DNA of 64,000 nucleotides from contig VUYV01000075.1 of the NCBI GenBank assembly GCA_008711295.1, positions 606,177-670,176 of the forward strand, given 5' to 3'. This document shows, one piece after another, positions 12,461-23,080 of the stretch. The first letter of the stretch is position 1. Each line of letters begins with the position of its first letter. Below the pieces are notes generated by a model. It saw only the letters and a program-made list of their open reading frames with translations, searched no databases and was not told the DNA's origin. The position numbers and the translations under genes were made by a program. This DNA is from Anarhynchus alexandrinus. Its lineage: Eukaryota > Chordata > Aves > Charadriiformes > Charadriidae.

Positions 12461-12497
12461 GATAGATAGATAGATAGATAGATAGAAAGATAGATAG
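12461..12497. repeat. (GATA)n microsatellite
   Basis: Six pure GATA units (12461-12484) are followed by one GAAA unit and two more GATA units. The Ser/Leu/Tyr/Ile-rich peptide read from the opposite strand is a translation of this repeat. Confidence 0.9.
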
Positions 12498-13164
12498 CCC
12501 ACAGAAGAAAAATGAGTAAACACTGCAGTGTTTGCTAATCAGGTGTCTAGTACGAACATAGAAGCTGATCAAATAGTGCATAATTATCAGGTTAAAAATT
12601 ATTGCATAGAGCATTTGATTATTCACAGAAAGTTATGGGCTCAGCTGAGTGTGAGATTTTATGTACATCTTTTGGAACTGGTTGTTTATGATGTGACATT
12701 CTTTAATGGTAAAATGAAAAACAGCACAGTTCTGTGTCAGGACACACGCGGGTCATAGGGGGAATGCATATTTATGAAGCAAAATAAATATGAAGATGGA
12801 ACTTCCCTCTCCTTTTCCCATCCCCCACTTCTGCTTTTTAACTACACAAAGTCCATGACATGTGATTTACACTGGGTTATATACACTGTAGGACAGCTCA
12901 TGTCTTTGCATTTAGCTCTGATTATGGTGTGGTGTTGCAGGTACCCTCTTTGAGAAGTGGGTGCTGTTGGAGGCGTAATTTGTCCTTTATTGCTTTCAAA
13001 AGATTCATGTACTCCTGAAATGATGCAGTAAGCCAGTTTTGCAGAGCTATAGTTCTATTTTATCCATCTATTTTAAGGAAATGTAGATACCTCTTCCCAT
13101 TCAACCCTCTTGCCATAGGATTTCTGTGTATTGTGATCTATAATGTACTTACTCTCAGGGAAGA
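12498..13164. other. Non-coding stretch
   Basis: AT-rich DNA with short open frames only; nothing is recognised. Confidence 0.45.
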
Positions 13165-13255
13165 GAGGCTTACTCCTCATTTTACAAGTGAGGACCCAAG
13201 GAAGAGACGACTAAAAGTTTCAGAACCAGACTCTGGTGGAGCAAAAAATCAAAGA
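13165..13255 (-). repeat. MIR-type SINE fragment (possible)
   Basis: The run CTCATTTTACAAGTGAGGACCCAAGG resembles, on the opposite strand, the MIR core block normally read CTCAGTTTCCTCATCTGTAAAATG. Downstream AAAAGTTTCAGAACCAGA may be the eroded continuation. Only one core block is clear. Confidence 0.4.
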
Positions 13256-16200
13256 GAGATGACTTAAAACCTTAGCCTGCACCTAAAGTACCGAAGTGAC
13301 TTTTGTCTTCTTAATGTTCTCTAACATCCACTCTTTGGTGCTCCTTACCCACTTGCCAGCATAGGCAGTACTTGGTGTTTTCCCTCAGTTTGTCAGGCTG
13401 TAGTTTGGGTAGATTCTATGCCCCAGGTTCCTCATCTGTAACTTTAGGCACATAACTGAAGTGCTGAAGCTAGCTTAGCGCCCTGAGATCCCCTCCATTG
13501 AAAATGGAAAGAAACACGTACCTCTGCAAAATGGTTCAGGCCTCCTAAGTTTTGATTTACCTGTGAAGATGACAGTGTCCCTTTCACTTGAGGGGGGTCT
13601 AGAGTGAGGAGCTCCCAGGGTAGGGGCTTCCATTAGATAATTGAAGTTGGATGGGATGCGTGTATGTTGAGTGTCTTGATAGTGAGGCAAAGCCTTGATG
13701 TCCTGCAGAGCCTGATGGGATCATGATGCTTTCTAACTGTAATTATCAAAAAGAGCTGCTCCTAAGAGATGAGGGTGGATTGAATGTAGGGAGGCTGCTA
13801 GCACTTATCTTCACTCATTCATTGAGCAGGCATTGTGTAATTTTGCCAGAAACACCCCTTTCCCCCCAAAAGACTGTTTTTCAGTCCTGGGCGCAGACAG
13901 TTGCCAACCTATCAAATAATGAGGTGGTTTTTGTCGTGTGCACAAATGAAGATGAGAAAAATGCATTCCTTGTAAATACATTCTCAGAGGAAAAAGGAAA
14001 CCAGAGTTCTGGATGAGACATGACACATGAAAGCATTCAGCCTGACTCATATTACCGCTAACTCATCATCACCTTTCCCAATAAAACCAAGCTGCTTAAA
14101 GATTGTGTTGAATATTTTTTTCCCAGGAAGGAACAATATTTCAGGTGACAGAGAGAGAACACAGTAGACAGCAAAGAGTTCAATATAGATAAAATACTAT
14201 GTTTTCGCTCTAGTTTTTTTTTCTTCACTGCAATTTGGTTTCTTCTGAATTCTTTATGGGCTGTGTTCTTCAGGGGAAAAATGCCCAAACAAAACAAGCC
14301 CTAAGAAGCAAAGCGAATTTCAAAGACAACCTGAAATGAAGAGTGAACATTCAAACAACTGAGAGGAAGCATATCCCTCCTTTGAACTCAGGAGGTTAGA
14401 ATGAACTGGCAATACTTTCTTTCAGACCGTTCCTCACAATTAAGTACGGCACTGATGAAAACTCAGAGAGGAGATCAATGATGTGTCCTGGAAAGAGCTT
14501 GAACCCATAATGGAGCAATCAAGAGCAAATGCTTTCTAAACATGGGGCTCTCACAGGGATCAAAAGAATTGCTTCAACAGCCTGTTTATTTACCAGCGAA
14601 GGTACTTGCATTTATTATGCTACTAAGAACAAAGAAGCAGTGCTGGTACCTGGTTGTTTTATTTCCACAACTCTGCTATCACCATCAGTAACTGAGACAC
14701 ATTCCTCAACAGAAATAAAAAATGGGCTTGCCCACTTGCCCACAGCTAAATGGGTTGAAGCAAGAGTACTGAGGTGTAATTTTTTCTTCGTGTCTCCAGC
14801 TCTCTCCCGTGGAAGAGAGGAGCCCTCCTGCCCACCGTGGTGCTTTCCTGAGCTGCCCACTCACACACGGTCGCTCAGGTCCCAGCCAGCAGCCTCTGCT
14901 CTACCTTCCTCAGATAGAGCACCAGAAATCCTACTTTGAGATGTCGCAGGACAGGACCTCAGTTTGTGTGATCCCAGTGGGGAAAACTATAGCTGAGTGC
15001 TTTCAAGAGGTGAGGTAGTTTAGTTATGTCACACAGGTGAGTTTTATTGTCAGGAGACAGGATGTTAATGGAAAGTTTTGTTTCCATTTCATATATTCTG
15101 CATTATTTTCCTTCTTGGGAATAAGCAGGGATAATACATAGCTGGCTCTGTTTCCTTGTGCAATTTAGAGAAAATTGTTCATCTTCTGACCTAAAACTGA
15201 GAGGACACAACTGTCCGTCTAATTCTGTGCTTGGATGCTTGTGAGTAATGGGCTTAAGGCGCAGGGACACAGGGAATTGAATCTCTAATCCAAGAGACCA
15301 CTTAAGGACATTTTTTTTTTAACATGGGAACAAATCCATTAGAATGAAGAGCTTTGTTGGACTGGGGTCAGAGAGCTCATCACCTTGTTTTCAACCAACA
15401 CAGTGGGGCTTAGGGATGCATCCACTCACTACAGCAGCACCAGGCAGCCAGAGCCTCCTGGTGAATCTTGCTCATTGTTTTACATGCTATTTATATATTT
15501 AAAAGTGTAACAAATGGAAAGATTGCTATACCTCATAAAATCATGGCGAGTGCTCATACAATTTAGGGAAAACAAAATAAACAGTCACAGACCCTCAGTT
15601 AAAAAATGAAAAAAAGCAAGAAAATTCCCAATTTCTCTCCAAGAAGAGGTGAATTCCCATGATGTACGTTCTTAGTATAATTCATATCATGCAAAATGGG
15701 AAAACACAAGGAAAATCCACAATGTGAACAAAAAAAAAGAGGAAGATGAATGACTCATTTTTTGGCAAAGAATAATCTTAAGAAAAATTAGTATCTGCAG
15801 GACCTGTCCACAGAGCCTCTTCTACTGCTTGGATGCAGTAAACAAGGATCCTAGCTTTTAAAAAAAAACGTTTTTTTAAAAATGAAAAATATCCTCAGAG
15901 ACCACCCATGACTTATTAGGGCTTTATCTAGATAGCACAATTAATACTAAAGGTGTGTGTCAAGGCAACGATTAGGTTTCCATTGTAGCTTACGCTTACT
16001 CCGCATACTTACTGTTTCCATCTTTCCCAGTTTAACGACCTACTCACCTTACTCTGTGCAACTCACTCAGCTCTGTGAGTCCCCAGTGTTTGGAATGTGC
16101 TTTAGGGCACCATCCAACATAGAAGCCAGTCTCACATAGCACCTGAGTGGACACAAGGATGTCATGGTATGTATGGGGTATTTTGTCTTTGTTCTGCCTA

Positions 16201-18039
16201 TTCTAGGATGTCCACACAGAAGCTGAGCACCTTTATGTTAAATCAGCTCTTCTCATCTGTCACTGGGTCTTCGGCCATTGTTTGATTGGGGAAGGGGTTA
16301 TGTGTTTTATTTATTTGTCCTTTGTTTCTTTGGGTTTTCTCTTCAAGCACATCTTGTCTCAGAGGGTCCTAATGGCTCTTGGAGATCCCTGTGGCGCTGA
16401 GTTGCTATCAGGGCAATTAGCTGTGTTGTTTCCGAGACTTGCCATGTTCCCTCTGATGTGGCCAAACAGTGATGTTAGCCAGTCCCTGTCAGTAGTGGTT
16501 GGCTAGGTCTTGCCTTTCCTTTGCCCTTTCTCACTGCCCTTTAGCAGCATTTTTTTTTTAAGGACAAAGATGCAGATCCTGCGTCCTTGTTCGTGCTGTA
16601 AGGATAGGCGCACGCTAGGGCATGGCCAGCTGAGAGCAGACCCCATGAACAGGTTCTTGGGGGCCTCTCTGACATCTCCCTATGCCCAGGGAGTGTGCCC
16701 CAGTATATTTATTTGCTCTTTGACAAGGTGCAGTGGGACCAAATCTCCAGATCTCTAGTGATATGGTTATGAGCAATGACAGAAAAACCCTTCATAGCTT
16801 GGTGCTCACCACATAACCAGTCTTTTAGCAAAGTAATAGTGGACACAAACGATAATATTGGTTCCTAGAATCAATGGGAATGACGTAATGAAGCAAAGAA
16901 ATTTTATTCAGGTGAAGGTGATGGGTAATTTTGACCTCATTTGACAACATAGTATTTTTCACATACACAGCTACTTCAATCTTTTCTATTATAGCCTCTG
17001 TAATGTTCAGGAGTCTATGTGGGGAGAGGAATCACCTAGGAAGGACATTCCAGAGAAAGTGGGAATGCACTCGTTCCTAAGTGCTTCAAATATCCAAGAA
17101 CATCTCCAATCTATAATATGGAAGTTATTATTTTGGATATTTGCAGAGAGAGAACATTTGTAATGTATCATACACACCTTTGGTCTCTGAGAAAACTAAT
17201 AATGTGAAGGGTAAGAACACATGACATAATCACAGTTCCAGCCCTGTTCTGTTTCCATATTTTTGTGTCTCCATGGGATACTTATGTTGCAGTCTTGAAT
17301 GCATTAAGTGTTATGCATGAAGTCACATGACTTGAACTCTGGGGCAGACACAGATTAATTGATTTCTAATGGAAAAATGCATGCCTGATGCTATTTTCAT
17401 CGCAACACATCCTTTCCTCTGTAGTCAGTAGTAATCTTTTATCTATCTGAAAGTTAAATCTAGAGCATTTTTTACCCTCATTGATACAAACCATGCAAAT
17501 ACAATGCTTCCGTTTCACCTTAATCATAGGACGATATTTCTAACCCCCTTGGTTTGGTTCCTAGTGAATCCCTTCTGTGAACATCTTCAGTTTGTTAGGA
17601 ACAGACTGGTGAGAGTAGGGTGTGTGTCTTTTTTAGGAGTTGGTAATGAATGTGCCACATGGTCTGTCATCAGCTTACCCAACTGAGGCTGTGCATCTCC
17701 TTCCTCCCTCACAATGCCATTTAGAAGTGGGCTGAATCTGCTTCAGGGCTGTTCTCAAGCCTTTCCCAGCACACTTAGGATGCGTTTCTCTGGTGTATTG
17801 CTATTCTTGCCCTTCAGTGTATGGGAAGACTGAACTGAGCTGTGGTGGGATATGTTTTTATCCAGTATGACAGTGTGCCATTGAAATGCCTTCATCATGA
17901 TGTGCATTTGACAGATAAATATCCTGACTTTGTCCTGCTGGACCACTTCTCACAACTGTAACAAATTGTATAACAAATAGCCACATCTTCACTTTGCTTT
18001 TCAGTTTCATTTTGGTCTTTTGCTGCTTTTTGTTCTGTT
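13256..18039. other. Non-coding stretch
   Basis: No gene or clear repeat is seen. Open frames reach 136 codons (14529-14939 plus) but have no recognisable domain and are overlapped by frames on the other strand. A perfect 16-base palindrome, A7-CG-T7, lies at 15862-15877. An intact octamer ATGCAAAT lies near 17492. Confidence 0.5.
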
Positions 18040-18130
18040 TAGACAATCAGCTCTTCAGGGCAGGAGCCTGCTGTTCTTACCCATCTGTAGAGTACAGTTC
18101 CTGTTAGTGCTCTATACATCAAAATAAGAA
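18040..18130 (+). repeat. L2/MIR-like 3' tail fragment
   Basis: The stretch reads TTTAGACAATCAGCTCTTCAGGGCAGG, then CTGTAGAGTACAG and TTAGTGCTCTATACAT. It follows the layout of the amniote L2/MIR 3' tail: a (T)TAGA..GTAAGCTC block, then GGGCAGGGAC, then a short TGTACAGCGCCTAG-like block. It is strongly eroded, which fits an old insertion. Confidence 0.55.
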
Positions 18131-20199
18131 ATGAAAAGTGCCTCACTTCTGGTTGTACTCACAGACCGTGCCTTACTCTGGGGATAGGCACAGTGCATCT
18201 CAGTCACTTGTACTGACATGCAGCACATGTAACACTTGAAGGTTAGGCCAAGTCCCTCTGATGTGTGCTTGAACAAAATATTGCTTCTCTGTTAGTGACA
18301 GAAAGAATGGGTGGTTTTGGCCTCTCTACTGCTGTTCTCGTGAGGCAGATGTCCTGCCTGTCAGTAAATAATCACCTCCCCTCTATCTTTGGTGGTGAAA
18401 ACACTAATAGTCAGACTTCATTTCCCAAGGACACCTTGTGATTCTGGAGAAACTGAAACTGCACTTTATTTCCAAGAAAATTGTGACTCTGTTTCTTGAA
18501 AAGATGTGGTCATGGTGTGTAGCTGTAGAGTGAGGGATTTGCTTGAGGAAGCAAACTGGTTTCCAAAAATATCTGCCATGCAAGACGAAAAGAAAGTGCC
18601 ATGCCTTTCCCTTGTATTCCTCCCAAGCTGCATCAGTTCTGCCTGTACTTATATGTAAAGGTGAAAATCCTGGAATGGTGTAAGCTCCTTCACCAGCTTT
18701 CCTTATACTGGGTACAATCCCAGTCCTGAAGCTCTCACTTTTCTTGTGAAAGATGATCCAACTTCTTTAATAGCTAGAGTTCAAAAGATGCTTCTGCCCC
18801 TCTGACTTATCAGCAATTACCCTACCCCATTTACAGAGAAGTCAAGCCCAGTCCTGAAGCAGATTCTAAAGAAGTACGCTGCCATCATCGTTCCTAGTAA
18901 ATTCATAGATTTGATGTAAGCTATCTTTAGAACACACATTTTGTTTCCCAATAAAGTATTCTTTTTGTGACCTCCTAATTAATAAGATTAAGGGAATTTA
19001 GCCTGGGAATCTGACAAAAGGCAGCATTCTAGGACCCTCACTGAATATTAATATCCATCTTGTAGCAAAAGCAGAACACTTGTTTGTGTATATTGGAGCC
19101 CCACTGGTTTAGGTCTTTACTAGGAAAACAACAAAGAAGAGAAAAAAAATAACAAATTACAGCTGAAACAAATCATCAGCATTGCTGTTTTCAAATTACT
19201 ATATTTCTGGGGAATTTCAGTCAGTTACATGAAAAAGAAGACACCAGTTTCAATGGAGCTTTGATAGTCAGGTTATGTTAATAATGGGGACTCATGTAAA
19301 ATGCATAAGGTATACCTTACAGATGAAGAAGATTGCTAATAATTATTCTGTATGCTAAGAGTGTAGCTCTTTCTGAACTGATACATAAAGACTCCTTTAC
19401 ATCCCAGTCTAATTACTTATAGACAGTTGAGCACAAAATTACTTTCATCTGTTTGAACATGTGGAAGGAAAGAGATTAGAGATGTACCTTTCAAAACAGC
19501 TGGTTGGCATGTTAAAGAAGAAAACCTACTGGTTCTTCGGTTCTGATTGAAAAGTGCATTTCTTTATAATTAGACCTATTAAAGTAAATGTCGTGCAGGG
19601 GGATTCTCAGAGGGGGTGACTGGGGTGCACAGCATGAAAGTCAGTTGCTCTCTTATGGCTGCTCTAGAAACTGGAAGAGTTTTCAAAGCTGAGGAGAGAT
19701 AGGACTAGGTGTTTTGACACCTTGTGTTTTTCTCTACCCATTTGGGGATCTCTTTTGGTCTGCTGGCTCCCGCGGAATAGGAGAGGGAGTTCCTGGGGAT
19801 GGCAAATGGCTGTGGGCAGCCACTACTCTGACCCTTCTTGATGTCTTTCTCTTGCTGTCCTTCAGGAAGAAGTCAATGGGAGTTGTGTGGAAAGCAATGA
19901 CTTACACAGGAAAAACCATATGGAATGTCACAAAGGGGCTGTAGGCAGATGAGTGATCAATATCTTGAATTTCTATTTGTTTGCTTTAGCTGATTTCAGG
20001 ACAAGTGCTGCAGAAAAGGACCGTGTATACAAAGGGCCCAATCCTGTACTGACTTCATAGTATTGAAATGGAATAATGTGCATTTGTAGCAACACCAACA
20101 AGCAAAATCTCTCTCCTCTTCCAGGTTTCTAATTCCATCCAAAGCCTTTTCTGTGTCCTGAGATAATAGCAGTTGTAGCATGTTCTTAGGAGTGCTCTC
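18131..20199. other. Non-coding stretch
   Basis: Mixed-composition DNA without a recognisable repeat or exon. Open frames do not exceed 76 codons. Confidence 0.5.
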
Positions 20200-20345
20200 A
20201 TCCAGACTTCTCTAAGCATTTCACGAAGCAGAGATGTATTCCTGTCCTCATTGTGCTGAGAGAGGACCCAAGACTATACAAGGTGAAGGTGCTACCTCAG
20301 AGTTACAAACAAAAGCTCCAGGCTGAGGAAGAACAGACTAAGTGC
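20200..20345 (-). repeat. MIR-type SINE fragment (weak)
   Basis: The order CTAAGCATTTCACGAAG, TGTCCTCATTGTGCTGAGAGAGGACCC, AAGGTGAAGGTGCTACCTCAGAGTTAC matches the block order of the MIR core read on the opposite strand, with low identity. It adjoins a CR1 fragment, so a misread part of that element is also possible. Confidence 0.3.
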
Positions 20346-20610
20346 CTCTCCTAATTTTTCATGTATAGAACAAAATAAACAGCCTCTGAGGCTTCATGGG
20401 GAGGGAACTACACCATGCTCTCCAGATCACCAGAAAAAGAACCTTGTACCTTGTGTGAATTCTCCGTGTCTGTACCACAACATAACTTGCTGCCTCCTGT
20501 TTGGTCTCTGCTGTCTGTGAGATCATGCAGCTGGAATTGGTTTAGGATGTATAGGTTGATGTGGAAGCCAAGAATCTCCACTTTAAAACACTGTGGAGAT
20601 TATTTCCCTT

Positions 20611-21120
20611 CACTTCGCAGTCATTAGACCACATCTAGATATTGGGTCCAGTTTTGATCCCCCAATATGAGAAAACCAAGGACAATCTGGAGTGTTGGAA
20701 CATTTGTCCTTTGAGGACAGGCTGGGGGAGCTGGTCTGAGTCAGCCTGGAGAATGGATGGCCTCAGGGGAACCTAACAGTCTCCACAGTGCCTAAAAGAG
20801 GTCATTTGGGGAGACGGAGCAGGGCTCGTCAGAGCAGTGCATGGTAGGAGAACAAGAGACAATGGGCAGAAGTTGAAACAAGAGAAGTTCAGACTGGGTA
20901 TAAGGAGAAACTTTTTCCCAAGGAGGACAGCCAGGAGATGGAGCAGGTTGTCCTGAGAGGTTGTGCAGTCTCTTGTTCCTTGGAGGTTTTCAAGACCTGA
21001 CTGGACAAAATCCTGGGCAACCAGCTTTAACCTCAGAGCTGTCCCTGCTTTGAGCAGGAAGTTGGATTAGAGACCTAGGATCCTTTCCAAGCTAAATTAT
21101 CCTTTGATCCTCTCTATGAA
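20611..21120 (+). mobile_element. CR1 LINE, 5'-truncated 3' end
   Basis: CR1 is the dominant avian non-LTR retrotransposon and is usually truncated at its 5' end. The blocks appear here in their usual order: GGGTCCAGTTTTGATCCCCC, TTTGAGGACAGGCTGGGGGAGCTGG, CAGCCTGGAGAATGGATGGCC, GAGACAATGGGCAGAAGTTG, ATAAGGAGAAACTTTTTCCC, GAGAGGTTGTGCAGTCTC, GGAGGTTTTCAAGACCTGACTGGAC, GAGCAGGAAGTTGGATTAG, and a TTTGATCCTCTCTATGAA end that corresponds to the usual ATTCTRTGA terminus. These cover the end of the reverse transcriptase region and the 3' UTR. Many substitutions and small gaps show an old copy with no coding capacity. The 5' border is approximate. Confidence 0.9.
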
Positions 21121-21590
21121 TGGTGTAGGTGACTGAACTAACACTACCTCCAGAATTGCCTGTTGAGTGCTCAATTTGGAGTGGCCTTATGCCTGGGTGG
21201 ACAATGCAGATAAGAAGCAGCAAATAAGAGGACAGTATATAATATTATGTAGAACTGAATCTGATTATTCTAGGGTTGTGATGCTAGGGTGTGTTGTGTA
21301 GGTGTCTCAGAGGGCTGAAATCTGGTTCAGCATTCCTAACCCAATGTGCAGTGGACATGTCTCATGCATTCCCCTTCATCTCTGGGAGAAGTTACATTTC
21401 TCACACTTGCCTCTAAACAGTTCTGGGGAGAAAGCTGATGTGGCTTATGATACAATCTCATTCTGTGTAACCTTTGAGGCCTCTGAAGGTCTCCCCATTT
21501 TCAGCTCTATCCCTTCCCTCCCTGTGCTTCCCTTGTTACAGCCCCTCATCTACACCAGGCACTATTGGCACCACAGTCTGATAGCGAGTA
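21121..21590. other. Non-coding stretch
   Basis: No recognisable element. A 131-codon open frame (21302-21697 plus) has no recognisable domain and runs through the CT microsatellite, so it is taken as chance. Confidence 0.5.
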
Positions 21591-21620
21591 TTCTCTCTCT
21601 CTCTTTCTCTCTTTCTCCTC
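21591..21620. repeat. (CT)n / (CTTT)n microsatellite
   Basis: A pyrimidine run of TCTCTCTC type with interspersed TTTCTC units. Confidence 0.8.
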
Positions 21621-22073
21621 AACTTTCCCTAGCCCCTCACTTAATGATTCTCCTGCTTTCTATTATGTTCTTCTATGAGTGCAAATACTGTCTGTAGGGC
21701 AATTCATGAGTGGTCAGTGTGTGACTTTATTTGAGCCTAATGATGAAGTTTTGTCAGACATGACTAGTTTAGGAGCTCTTGACTGAATGTAGATCTGCCT
21801 TTGGGAAAAGATTAAAATCCTTACTGAATGGCCAGCCCTGAGCACAACACTTTCTTGCAGCACCTACCCTGATGATGCTTCGGAACTGGGCTAAACCACT
21901 TGTTTTGGAAGTGCAAGTAATGGTTAACTGGGCTCAAGCCACAGCATATAAAACCCTTCTGTGTCTTGTGTCCATGTAGGAAAAGTCTGCATCAAAGACT
22001 GTTTTCCAGCGCTGAAATGACATTCTATCATGTTTCATGACTGTAGTTCTTTATGCAAAAATGCTCCAGACAT
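21621..22073. other. Non-coding stretch
   Basis: Spacer between the CT repeat and the second CR1 fragment; nothing is recognised. Confidence 0.45.
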
Positions 22074-22210
22074 CAGAATCATAGAGTAATTTTTGTTGGA
22101 GCCTCTGGAGTTCTTCGGATCCAGATGTCCTGCCCCAAAAGGTCATTCAGGGTCTTGTCCTGTCAAGTTTTGGACATCTCTGAGAATTTATTAAGATCGA
22201 GTCTCAAGAA
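22074..22210 (-). mobile_element. CR1 LINE 3' end fragment, reverse orientation
   Basis: The stretch begins CAGAATCATAGAGTAATTTTTG, continues GTTGGAGCCTCTGGAGTTCTTCGGATCC and CCTGCCCC, then GTCTTGTCCTGTCAAGTTTTGG and ACATCTCTGAG. This is the usual order of the avian CR1 terminus read on the opposite strand: the AATCATAGAAT terminus, then the TTGGAAGGGACCTCTGGAGATCATC block. Only about 130 bases remain and identity is low after 22190. It lies about 950 bases from the plus-strand CR1 and in the opposite orientation, so it is a separate insertion. Confidence 0.8.
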
Positions 22211-22559
22211 CATAGGAACAGTTAAAATAGCCACCAGACAGTCACAAGTGGATAGTATTTAGGGGATGATTAGTGAGTAAGTCTACAATAGTCCTTCCTA
22301 TTGCACACCTCAAATTGGTGACTTTTGGGTTCACTTAATGCATATCTGGGATCTATGGGATGTGTTTTTTGGATCACAGGAATCAACTGTTTATGGTAGG
22401 CATGACAAAGAGGGTGCATAGGCAGATTCTGGATTCAGTCCAGGTTCTCTTGTATTTCTTCCCTAGATGAATTTTCCCATTCGTAAAGACAGAAAATTAC
22501 AGATAACACTTTACTAAAGATTACATCAAATAAACAAGAGGTCCATGGCCTTAATACGT
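22211..22559. other. Non-coding stretch
   Basis: AT-rich spacer with no recognisable element. Confidence 0.45.
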
Positions 22560-23080
22560 ACTATTGCCCTTTTTCATTAGACTGGCTCCTGTTTACGTCA
22601 AGACAGAAGCCTGCCCTTTGTGTCCATCTGGGTGTGCTGGTAATCACATAGTGCATGCCCGTGTGAGGCAAGGTCTCTTGGCTGGCAGTACTTGCGGCAG
22701 TCCTAATGAAGCTGCCCCGTACGATGTCTCGTAAATCCCAGCTCCTCCTGAATTCACCCTGCACCCCACAAAGGTCTCCGGTGAGCTATTTTGCAGCTGT
22801 GTGAGGAGGGGTCTCCTGGCTCCTCCTGAGTTGTTATCAAGAGGCACAACCTCTTCTTTGGAAAAGCAAAAGGCAGTGTGGTACATTGCTCCAAAAGATG
22901 ATCGACCCTTTCATTAGTGAAACTAATGAAGAGGACACTGTGGTGCACCAAGCTTGCCGGATGCTTCCTGCTGAACCTCTAGGGCAGCACAGGGGAATGA
23001 CTGCCCTACGGAGTGCCGAGCCTACCCAGGCTCCTGCCCCACACCGTGACCGCAAAGTGCTTTTCCGGCATCCATAGAAA
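22560..23080. other. GC-richer patch of unknown nature
   Basis: This stretch is richer in G, C and CpG than the DNA on both sides (roughly 15 CpG in 520 bases by eye). Three overlapping minus-strand open frames and one on the plus strand (60-80 codons) have no recognisable domain and reflect base composition. A perfect inverted repeat is listed separately. It could be a regulatory element, an unrecognised LTR remnant or a decayed exon cluster. Confidence 0.35.
22910..22930. repeat. Perfect 9-base inverted repeat with two TAAT cores
   Basis: TTCATTAGT at 22910-22918 and ACTAATGAA at 22922-22930 are exact reverse complements separated by GAA. Each arm has a homeodomain core (ATTA or TAAT), so the site could hold a homeodomain dimer in head-to-head arrangement. 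Binding itself is an inference. Confidence 0.6.

Noticed and set aside
12354..12626. Minus-strand open frame with Ser/Ile/Tyr/Leu repeats resembling a membrane protein
   Set aside because: The hydrophobic run is the translation of the GATA microsatellite.
14529..14939. 136-codon plus-strand open frame
   Set aside because: Composition drifts along the frame, no domain is recognised, and an 81-codon frame runs on the other strand.
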